NCBI GenBank assembly: GCA_003157175.1 | Contig: PMIQ01000232.1 | Coordinates: 2,316-10,935 of the forward strand | Reading direction: 5' to 3' | Length of the DNA stretch: 8,620 nucleotides | From: Chloroflexota bacterium | Lineage (GTDB): Bacteria; Chloroflexota; Limnocylindria; Limnocylindrales; CSP1-4 | Part shown: positions 1-7,841 of the stretch, piece after piece | Layout of the letters: each line of letters opens with the position of its first letter | Numbering within the stretch: the stretch's first letter is position 1 | Position numbers and translations under genes: made by a program | The notes under the pieces: generated by a model | What the model was told of the DNA's origin: nothing | Database searches by the model: none | What the model saw: the letters and a program-made list of their open reading frames with translations, nothing else

Positions 1-2215
<2,215 letters not shown>

Positions 2216-2216
<1 letters not shown>

Positions 2217-3085
2217 CACCTCTCGCCTCCAAGCGGGGCGCGGGTTTCCGGGTCATCGGCGCGAGCCGTGCCGTCGACGACGAGGCGAGCAAGTTCCGGA
2301 CGGACGGGCCGCCCGTCGCGCGCTCGCATCTCCGCCGCGAGAGCGGCGTAGGCCTCGGCGCCCTTGGAGTCGGGTCGGTAGAGCGCGATCGGGAGACCGT
2401 AGCTCGGTGCCTCCGAGAGGCGGACGCTGCGCGGGATGATCGTGTCGAAGACCGTCGGACCGAGGTATTTGCGGACTTCGGCGTCGACTTCCGCAGACAA
2501 GTTCGTCCGCGGGTCGTACATGGTCAGCACCACGCCTTTGATCGCGAGGTCCGGATTGAGATGATTCCGGACGAGATTGATAGTCGCAATCAGCTGCGAA
2601 AGCCCTTCGAGCGCGTAGTACTCGCACTGGATTGGGATCACCACGGCGTCGGCGGCGGTCAGGGCGTTGACGGTCAGTAACCCCAGTGAGGGCGGGCAGT
2701 CCAGCACGATGTAGTCATAGGTAGAGACGAGCTCGGTGAGAATGCGGGCAAGACGGCGCTCGCGCTGAGGGAGCGGCGCCAGCTCGACCTCGGCTCCGGC
2801 CAGCGAGATCGACGAAGGCACGATCGATAGGTTCGGAACGCTCGTCGAAACGACCAGGTCCGTGACCCTGGCGTCCTCGATTATCGCCTCGTAGACGGAG
2901 TGTCCGATCTCGCCGCGATCCAGCCCGAAGCCGCTTGTGGCATTGCCCTGGGGGTCAAGATCGATTACGAGAACGGAGTCTCCGGCGAGGGCCAGGTACG
3001 TAGCCAGATTGACTACAGTGGTGGTCTTGCCGACGCCACCCTTCTGGTTGGCGCAGGCGATGATCTGACCCACTAAGGTCCCCAT
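2216..3085 (-). CDS. parA: chromosome-partitioning ATPase ParA (Soj family)
   Basis: ATP-dependent, nucleoid-binding partner of ParB; gradients of ParA-ATP dimers move ParB-parS complexes and so separate replicated origins. The 289-residue protein starts almost directly with the deviant Walker A KGGVGKTT (residues 15-22, signature Lys15 and catalytic Lys20). Walker A' follows as IDLDPQGN (41-48, Asp44) and Walker B as YIVLDCPP (125-132). The PIQCEYYALEGL segment is typical of chromosomal Soj/ParA rather than MinD: no C-terminal amphipathic membrane helix is seen. The C-terminus runs some 30 residues past the usual Soj length, Arg/Ala/Glu-rich and probably disordered. The start is uncertain: ATG 3085 has only a weak GAG 7 bases upstream, and an in-frame GTG at 3073 would also keep the whole domain. 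It is first gene of the parA-parB-gyrB unit. Confidence 0.97.
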
Positions 3086-3097
3086 TTCGCTGCTCGG

Positions 3098-3117
3098 AAT
3101 GCTCGAATTCTAGCATT
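3098..3117. promoter_or_regulatory. 20-bp palindrome over parA -10, candidate operator
   Basis: AATGCTCGAATTCTAGCATT is an inverted repeat, centred on GAATTC, in which nine of ten base pairs match; only the pair 3104/3111 fails. It covers the predicted parA -10 box and start region, the classic place for a dimeric repressor. The binding protein is unknown. It does not resemble parS, so ParB is not the obvious ligand. Confidence 0.45.
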
Positions 3118-3134
3118 TTGGGCCGGTTTCCGAA
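3107..3134 (-). promoter_or_regulatory. predicted parA promoter (extended -10)
   Basis: Read on the minus strand, TAGAAT (3112-3107) is a 5/6 match to the -10 consensus and is preceded by TGC, giving an extended -10 (TGnTAGAAT). A weak -35, TTCGGA (3134-3129), sits 16 bases upstream. Transcription would begin near 3100, leaving about 15 bases before the ATG at 3085. It should drive parA-parB-gyrB. Sequence inference only. Confidence 0.5.
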
Positions 3135-3148
3135 TTCCGGAGGGCCCT

Positions 3149-3204
3149 CCAACACCGAGCCGGGCACCGCGTCTGTCTGACAGCCGGCTGCCTATCGGTG
3201 TTGG
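3149..3204. repeat. 10-bp inverted repeat with 36-base spacer
   Basis: CCAACACCGA at 3149-3158 is perfectly complementary to TCGGTGTTGG at 3195-3204. The 36-base spacer contains further small palindromes (AGCCGGCT at 3182-3189 and the CTGTC/GACAG pair). No T-tract follows on either strand, so it is not a standard intrinsic terminator. It may be an RNA stem or a paired protein-binding site; function unknown. Confidence 0.5.
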
Positions 3205-3332
3205 CCGACACGGTACTGGCGCGGTCTTTGCGCGGCCTTACTTCCCGCTTTACCGCAGCCGATCGGCGGCCCTCCCTAAGGCCAGCCGCTGGCGCCATAA
3301 CGGGACTGCCGACCGCGTAAGCTGTCAGCCGG

Positions 3333-3348
3333 CGTTTCACGTGAAACA
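3333..3348. promoter_or_regulatory. parS: parS centromere-like site bound by ParB
   Basis: The sequence CGTTTCACGTGAAACA matches the 16-bp bacterial consensus TGTTTCACGTGAAACA at 15 of 16 positions, and its inner 14 bases (3334-3347) form a perfect palindrome. It lies about 250 bases upstream of parA, the usual neighbourhood for chromosomal parS. ParB from this window is expected to bind it, load with CTP and spread into the flanking DNA. It is the only such site I found in the window; CACGTGAA near 6399 lacks the left half. Confidence 0.93.
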
Positions 3349-3491
3349 GCGCTTTGCCGAGAGTCCCAGATGCGGGCCAGTCCGCTAACGCCGTCGTTCC
3401 CCTCGCCCTCGGGCCCGTTCTCGGTCGTGGCCCCCGCTGGACGAATCAGCCGCTCGTCGCGGAACTCTCGCTCCCTCGTGATACGGCTCAG

Positions 3492-3519
3492 AGCCGGCCG
3501 GCCGAACGAGCGGCCGGCT
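3492..3519. repeat. GC-rich inverted repeat (9-bp stem)
   Basis: AGCCGGCCG (3492-3500) and CGGCCGGCT (3511-3519) are perfectly complementary across a 10-base loop. The left arm is itself partly palindromic (GGCCGGCC), so other foldings exist. There is no T-run on either side, which argues against an intrinsic terminator. Role unknown. Confidence 0.5.
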
Positions 3520-3613
3520 TGACGAACGGTAAGGGTCCCCTCGGCGGGGCCGGTCCCGCGCAGCCGGACATGGGTGCCTGACCGCGTCCGAAAGGCAATC
3601 CCTCGGCTCCGTG

Positions 3614-3757
3614 GCCGGGCGAGGGCATCACTTGAACGGAACGACCTTGGTTGGTCGCGGGCGAGTCCCCGACGCGCCCGGCAAGCACTGGCTTCGGCGG
3701 AGAGCCGAACACGGGCTGTTGCCTTCGGGCAACACGACGACTGGCAGAACGTTGCCC
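3614..3757 (+). other. cluster of stem-loops, candidate structured RNA of unknown class
   Basis: Successive stems can be drawn: GCCGGGCG (3614-3621) with CGCCCGGC (3675-3682), enclosing a small CGACC/GGTCG hairpin; TTCGGC (3693-3698) with GCCGAA (3704-3709) around a GGAGA loop; and TGTTGCC-TTCG-GGCAACA (3717-3734), a 7-bp stem with an extra-stable cUUCGg tetraloop. The last can be replaced by GGGCAAC (3727-3733) pairing with GTTGCCC (3751-3757). I match it to no known riboswitch or ncRNA family, and the strand is a guess. GC-rich DNA yields such stems by chance more often than average DNA, so confidence is low. Confidence 0.3.
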
Positions 3758-3873
3758 CTCCCTGCGCCTGACGCCCGACGCGCGACTAGGTGGGCTCCCC
3801 GACCGACCAATGAACCATCCCCTGCGCGTCGGAGCCAGGCGTGGAGGCTCGACGGCGGACCTTGCCGGGCCGT

Positions 3874-3902
3874 TTGTTCAGGATTGTCTCTCGGCCTATA
3901 CT
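3874..3902 (+). promoter_or_regulatory. predicted sigma70-type promoter for mreD-mrdA-rodA
   Basis: TTGTTC (3874-3879) and TATACT (3897-3902) are separated by exactly 17 bases. The -10 matches consensus at five of six positions, the -35 at its first three. Transcription would start near 3909, giving an mreD leader of roughly 67 bases. This short AT-richer patch stands out in the GC-rich intergenic region. Confidence 0.6.
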
Positions 3903-3921
3903 CCGCAAGTTGTTCCGCCAC

Positions 3922-3941
3922 CCGGCCCCTCTTCTGGCCGG
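3922..3941 (+). promoter_or_regulatory. hairpin in the predicted mreD leader
   Basis: CCGGCC (3922-3927) pairs with GGCCGG (3936-3941) around an 8-base pyrimidine-rich loop, between the predicted start of transcription and the mreD ATG. It could stabilise the mRNA or modulate initiation. It is not followed by T residues, so a terminator is unlikely. Confidence 0.35.
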
Positions 3942-3975
3942 AACGCCCCCCACGTCAACCTCAAGACAGGCCTAA

Positions 3976-4473
3976 ATGGGTCCCGTACTCGCCGCGGTCG
4001 GCGCTGCAATAGCGGCCCTCATGGAAGTGACGGTCGCCTCGCGGATCCACCTTGCCGACGCACAACCTCAAATCGTCTTCGTAATCGCCATCCTCCTCAC
4101 GCTGATCATCGGCTTTGAGGAAGGAATGACCTGGGCATTCGTCGGCGGGCTGTTCGTCGATCTTCTGACCCTCCGACCGCTTGGGTCGACCGTTTTCGGC
4201 CTGCTCGTGGTCGTCGGATTGGCGGCGGCGGTCAGCCCAATTCTGGCTCGCATTCGATTCGCCAGCCCGCTGGTTGGCATCATCGTGTTCACCCCCGTGT
4301 TCATCGTCCTTTCGACCGTGACGATTGGCCTGCTTCGGCCTCCGCCTCCCGCCCTGCGCGTGTCCAACGTCGCAGCGGCAATGTTGATAAACGTCACCTT
4401 CGGAGCATTGGTGGCCCCTCTGTTCATAGCCGTCCGCAGGCGGTGGGAGCAGAAGGAGCGCCTGAGCTGGTGA
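3976..4473 (+). CDS. mreD: rod shape-determining membrane protein MreD
   Basis: Integral membrane member of the elongasome, linking the MreB/MreC scaffold to the PBP2-RodA wall synthase. Its biochemical role is not settled. The 165-residue protein has the family length and is almost wholly hydrophobic. About five to six membrane segments are visible, roughly 3-20, 32-48, 50-66, 70-90, 97-118 and 130-155. The MreD hallmark, a glycine-spaced helix ending in Asp, appears as GMTWAFVGGLFVDLL (about 50-64). The C-terminus is short and charged (RRRWEQKER), probably cytoplasmic. The ATG has only a weak AGACAGG upstream and an in-frame TAA directly precedes it. The next Met (residue 16) would remove the first helix. 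It is first gene of the operon with mrdA, which follows after 10 bases. mreB and mreC, normally just upstream, are absent. Confidence 0.88.
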   Translation: MGPVLAAVGAAIAALMEVTVASRIHLADAQPQIVFVIAILLTLIIGFEEGMTWAFVGGLFVDLLTLRPLGSTVFGLLVVVGLAAAVSPILARIRFASPLVGIIVFTPVFIVLSTVTIGLLRPPPPALRVSNVAAAMLINVTFGALVAPLFIAVRRRWEQKERLSW

Positions 4474-4483
4474 GGAGGCGCCC

Positions 4484-6460
4484 GTGAGCGTCCGAATTGA
4501 TCAACTGCCCGTTACCGCCAAGAACGTTTACAGGTTCGGCTCGTTCGGGCTGGCGATCATCGTCGCCGTCGCAGCCCTGAGCGTGCGGATGTTCGACTTG
4601 CAAGTCATCCAGCGCCAGCCGAACTACGTGATCCCCGCGGGGCAGTCGGCCGAGACGATTCCGGTGCCGTCCAGTCGCGGACTGATCTACGACGCGACCA
4701 ATACCGCTCTGGTTCTTAATCTCCCGAACTTCGTCGTCCAGATTGTTCCCGGACTCCTCCCGGTCGATCAGAAAGCCGTCGTCGTACGAAGGCTGGCGTC
4801 CTTGCTGACCATGGATCCCGTGGCGATCGACCAGGAGCTCGACAGCGCAACCGGCTCCCTTTACGACCCAATCGAGATCGCTTCGAAAGTCGATACGAAT
4901 GTGGCGCGCGTCATCGACGAGAACAGTGATCTCTTGCCGGGCGTGCGGGTCGTGTCGCAGCCGTTGCGCCAGTACACCAACGGGAACCGCCCGCAGCCGC
5001 TCTTCAGCGGGATTCTGGGCTACACCGGTACGATCAACGGGGAGCCCAGTGCCCTCCAAAAGGACGCCGGGTACTCGGAGGGCGACGTAGTCGGGTCGGC
5101 CGGCCTCGAGAGCTCGTATGAACCGGAGTTGCGAGGCACACCCGGCAAGGAGACAGTAGCCCTCGACAGCAGCGGCCTGGCGATCCCGGGGTTGACGACG
5201 TCAGTCACACCTCCCATTCCCGGGGATTCGCTGACTCTGAGCATCAGCGCCCAGGAGCAGTACTGGGCTTACAACGCCCTCCTGTGGGGGATCGAGAGGA
5301 CTAAGGTGAAGCTGGGCGGCGTGATCATCGTCGAGAACCCACAGAACGGCGAGATCCTGGCCATGGTCAGCCTGCCGAGCTACGACAACAACATGTTCGC
5401 CGAGGGGATCAGCCAGGCCGACTACCAGAAGATGCTCAGCGACCCGGCCATGCCGCTGATCAACAAGGGCATCAGCGAGCAGTACCCGCCCGGCTCCACC
5501 TACAAGCTGGTCACCGGGACGGCTGGGCTCCAGGGAGACCCGCTAACTGGTCAAGCGCCCTCAATCACGGCCAACTCCACGATCCTGTCGCAGCCCTACA
5601 TTCAGATCGGCACCGAGCAGTTCAAGGAATGGAACGGAACGGGCTGGGGACCTTTGAACATCATCATGGGTCTGGCGCACTCGAGCGACACCTTCTTCTA
5701 CCAGCTGGCAGAGAAAGTCGGCCTGACGTCTCTCACGGACTGGGCGAAGCTATACGGGTTCGGAGCCCCGACCGGAATCGATCTACCGGGCGAGGTGAGC
5801 GGCATCGTCCCGGACAACCAGTGGAAGCAAGCCGCGTACGGGCCCGGCCAGACGATGTACACAGGCGAGATCCTCCAGGCGGGCATCGGGCAGGGCTTCG
5901 ATGCCACCACGCCTTTGCAGCTCTTGAACGCGTACTGCGCTCTGGCCAATGGCGGGAATCTGTGGCAGCCGACCGTGGTCAAGTCCATCACGTCTCCGGA
6001 CGGCACCGTGACACCTGTGACACCGACCCTGATACGCAAGATACCGGCCTCGGCGCAGACGCTGGAGACGATGCGTCAAGGAACGCGGGCGGTCGTTACC
6101 AGTCAGCACACATACAACATGGTCGACCTCCCGATCATGGTCGCCGGCAAGACCGGCACAGCCGAGTTCGGCACAAGAGATAAGAAAGGGCGATTGCCCT
6201 ACCACGAGTGGTTCGTGGGGTACACGCCAGCCGACGCGTTCCACGGCAACTTCAACGGCACCGACTCGCAGCTGGCTGTGGTCGCCTTCCTTTACGGCGC
6301 CGACTCGTGGGGTGACGTCTCCACCGAGATCGTGAAGTACTACCTCTGGGAGCACTATCACCTCAAGGGCAGCCCGCTAACCCAGAACCTGCCCGGCCAC
6401 GTGAACCTGTGGGCCTCCAAGATTACGAACAACTACCTCGGCACGGCCAGCAACCACTGA
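4484..6460 (+). CDS. mrdA: penicillin-binding protein 2, elongasome transpeptidase
   Basis: Class B PBP (D,D-transpeptidase) that cross-links new glycan strands in the lateral wall, working with RodA; target of beta-lactams. The 658-residue protein has a short cytoplasmic tail and one membrane anchor (about 19-40). The dimerisation/pedestal domain follows (RGLIYD at 65-70, GLESSYEPELRG at about 207-218), then the transpeptidase domain. Active-site motifs are present: STYK (catalytic Ser338, Lys341), SSD at 400-402 as the SxN-equivalent typical of PBP2, and KTGT at 556-559. The usual RGxIxDRNG box is degenerate here (RGLIYDATNT). The GTG start is fixed by a strong GAGGAGG ending 5 bases upstream and directly overlapping the end of mreD. 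rodA follows after about 16 bases. The RodA neighbour separates it from FtsI/PBP3, which pairs with FtsW. Confidence 0.95.
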   Translation: MSVRIDQLPVTAKNVYRFGSFGLAIIVAVAALSVRMFDLQVIQRQPNYVIPAGQSAETIPVPSSRGLIYDATNTALVLNLPNFVVQIVPGLLPVDQKAVVVRRLASLLTMDPVAIDQELDSATGSLYDPIEIASKVDTNVARVIDENSDLLPGVRVVSQPLRQYTNGNRPQPLFSGILGYTGTINGEPSALQKDAGYSEGDVVGSAGLESSYEPELRGTPGKETVALDSSGLAIPGLTTSVTPPIPGDSLTLSISAQEQYWAYNALLWGIERTKVKLGGVIIVENPQNGEILAMVSLPSYDNNMFAEGISQADYQKMLSDPAMPLINKGISEQYPPGSTYKLVTGTAGLQGDPLTGQAPSITANSTILSQPYIQIGTEQFKEWNGTGWGPLNIIMGLAHSSDTFFYQLAEKVGLTSLTDWAKLYGFGAPTGIDLPGEVSGIVPDNQWKQAAYGPGQTMYTGEILQAGIGQGFDATTPLQLLNAYCALANGGNLWQPTVVKSITSPDGTVTPVTPTLIRKIPASAQTLETMRQGTRAVVTSQHTYNMVDLPIMVAGKTGTAEFGTRDKKGRLPYHEWFVGYTPADAFHGNFNGTDSQLAVVAFLYGADSWGDVSTEIVKYYLWEHYHLKGSPLTQNLPGHVNLWASKITNNYLGTASNH

Positions 6461-6476
6461 TCGAAAAGACCGATTG

Positions 6477-7631
6477 ATGAACATCTTCCGCTCGGAGCCG
6501 ATGAGGGTCCGGTCTTGGGCTCCCAGGGCCGCGTCACTGACGTGGCGCCTCTATGACTTCCAGCTGACCACGTACGCGATCCTTCTGCTGTTGTTCGGTC
6601 TCGCGATGGCCTACAGCAACAGCGTTGGGGCGACACACACGTCCCTTTCGCCAGACTCTACATTTGTGCGCTATTTGATGTGGTCCGTCATCGCCATCGT
6701 GGTGTTCCTGATCGCCACGATATTCGACTACAGGTGGCTCCGGACCTTCGCTTGGCCGATCTACGTCCTGAACGTCGGACTGCTCGTAATGACGCTGCGG
6801 TTCGGGTCCAGCACGGGCAGTGCGGGCACGTCGGCTCGCTGGATCGTGATCGCCGGATTCCAGCTGCAATTCAGCGAGCTGGCCAAGATCCTGATGATCA
6901 TCGTGTTCGCGGCGTTCTTGGCAGGCCGTGAGAAACAGCTTAGGTCGGTCTGGACGGTGATCGGGGCGATCATCGTCCTAGTACCGCCGTGGATTCTGGT
7001 CATGCTCCAACCCGACCTCGGAACGTCGCTGGTGCTGGTGGGGACGCTTGCCGGCATGTTGTTCATGTCCGGTGTGAGCCTGCGCTGGCTCGGAACGCTG
7101 GCCGCCGCGGTGGTAGGCGCCATCCCCTTCGTCTGGCAGAGACTGGTCCCCTACCAACAAGCTCGGATTCTGGCCCTGCTCAATCAGGGTCAGGATCCGC
7201 GAGGCAGTGGCTACCAGCTCATCCAGGCCAAGACGGCGGTCAACGCCGGAGGGATCTTCGGCAAGGGCCTCACCAACGGAACCGTGAATTTGCCTGTGCA
7301 GACGACCGACTTCGTATGGGGCGTCCTGGCGGAGGAGCTCGGGTTCCTCGGCTCGATGGTCGTCCTGGCGCTCTTCGTCGCCTTGATGTGGCGGCTGCTC
7401 GTCTGCTCGTGGCGCTCGAACGACCAGTTTGCCATCCTCCTGGGTTGCGGCCTGGCGTCGATGATGCTGTTCCAGGTCTTTGTCAACGTCGGGATGGTGC
7501 TCGGCCTGGTGCCCATTACCGGCATCCCGCTGCCCTTCATCACATATGGTGGCGCGTCCCTGGTGAGCCTTATGGGCGGGCTCGGGGTCCTGCAAAGCAC
7601 TAACTTGAGACGCGAGCCACCTGCCTGGTAG
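6477..7631 (+). CDS. rodA: RodA, SEDS-family peptidoglycan glycosyltransferase
   Basis: Multi-pass membrane polymerase that joins lipid II into glycan strands, in complex with PBP2, during cell elongation. The 384-residue product has about ten membrane helices. SEDS landmarks appear in order: ARWI followed by QFSE (131-134, where most members have QPSE), QPDLGT (178-183), GSGYQLIQAKTAVNAGG (about 243-259), and TTDFVWGVLAEELGF, in which Asp278 corresponds to the essential catalytic Asp. GLVPITGIPLPFITYGG near the C-terminus completes the set. An upstream in-frame TTG (6474) directly precedes ATG 6477; ATG is chosen because TTG adds only one residue. The Shine-Dalgarno is weak (GAAAAGA), so coupling to mrdA translation is possible. 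A hydrophilic, Arg-rich N-terminus of about 25 residues precedes the first helix. FtsW is less likely given the mreD-mrdA context. Confidence 0.95.
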   Translation: MNIFRSEPMRVRSWAPRAASLTWRLYDFQLTTYAILLLLFGLAMAYSNSVGATHTSLSPDSTFVRYLMWSVIAIVVFLIATIFDYRWLRTFAWPIYVLNVGLLVMTLRFGSSTGSAGTSARWIVIAGFQLQFSELAKILMIIVFAAFLAGREKQLRSVWTVIGAIIVLVPPWILVMLQPDLGTSLVLVGTLAGMLFMSGVSLRWLGTLAAAVVGAIPFVWQRLVPYQQARILALLNQGQDPRGSGYQLIQAKTAVNAGGIFGKGLTNGTVNLPVQTTDFVWGVLAEELGFLGSMVVLALFVALMWRLLVCSWRSNDQFAILLGCGLASMMLFQVFVNVGMVLGLVPITGIPLPFITYGGASLVSLMGGLGVLQSTNLRREPPAW

Positions 7632-7672
7632 CGGGCGCAGCTGGAGTCTGGCAGGGAAGGAGATACGCCCGC
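7631..7672 (+). terminator. weak candidate terminator stem after rodA
   Basis: GCGGGCG, beginning at the last base of the rodA stop codon (7631-7637), pairs with CGCCCGC (7666-7672) across a 28-base loop. A second imperfect stem (CCGGGG at 7693-7698 with CCCCTGG at 7708-7714) follows. Neither is followed by a T-tract, so factor-independent termination is doubtful; readthrough into the next gene cannot be excluded. Confidence 0.25.
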
Positions 7673-7739
7673 CCGGGGGGACCGCTTGAGAACCGGGGAA
7701 GCGCGAACCCCTGGGGACCAGTGGGGCTTCGACCCGCCG

Positions 7740-7768
7740 TTGCCCGGCGAAGCCGCCGCGCGTAGACT
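7740..7768 (+). promoter_or_regulatory. predicted promoter for the radical SAM gene
   Basis: TTGCCC (7740-7745) and TAGACT (7763-7768) are spaced 17 bases apart, each matching the sigma70 consensus at four of six positions. Transcription would start near 7775. The leader of about 67 bases holds a 7-bp hairpin: CGCTCCG (7778-7784) with CGGAGCG (7801-7807). Strength is uncertain. Confidence 0.45.
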
Positions 7769-7841
7769 CGGCCACTCCGCTCCGATACCTCGCTTTCGGC
7801 CGGAGCGATAGCCGCCCGCCCGTCCAACCCCGTCACGAGCG

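Larger units (their letters stand above)
3086..3975. other. long divergent intergenic region with parS and structured elements
   Basis: About 890 bases separate divergent parA and mreD. The open frames here (for example 3354-3581, 3611-4012 and 3651-4118 on plus, 3110-3340 and 3628-3921 on minus) overlap one another, have low-complexity Arg/Pro/Ala-rich products and match no family I recognise, so I call no protein gene. No tRNA, RNase P RNA, tmRNA or SRP RNA signature was found on either strand by reading for their conserved cores. No DnaA-box cluster (TTATCCACA-like) or AT-rich unwinding tract was seen. What it does hold is listed separately: parA promoter and palindrome, GGAGGGCCCTCC perfect palindrome at 3139-3150, a long inverted repeat, parS, hairpins between 3492 and 3757, and the mreD promoter. 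The octamer CAGCCGGC occurs twice (3181-3188, 3326-3333). Confidence 0.75.

Noticed and set aside
3717..3734. UUCG hairpin as an intrinsic terminator
   Set aside because: The stem is strong but is followed by CGACGACTGG on plus and has no T-run on the minus side either.
3086..3975. oriC in the divergent spacer
   Set aside because: Par genes, parS and gyrB suggest proximity to the origin, but no DnaA-box cluster, AT-rich unwinding tract or dnaA/dnaN gene was seen, so I do not call an origin.
3611..4118. Overlapping plus-strand frames upstream of mreD, considered as a degenerate mreC
   Set aside because: Translations are Arg/Pro-rich without a membrane anchor, coiled coil or MreC-like beta domains, and the promoter for mreD lies inside them.
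5684..5692. SSD in PBP2 as a missing SxN active-site motif
   Set aside because: S-x-D is the normal form of this motif in elongasome PBP2 proteins, so it is not an inactivating change.
6396..6408. Second parS-like site (CACGTGAA within mrdA)
   Set aside because: Only the core CACGTG and two flanking bases match; the palindromic arms are missing.
6978..7775. 265-codon open frame on the minus strand
   Set aside because: Antisense to rodA; the product is hydrophilic low-complexity sequence mirroring membrane-helix codons.
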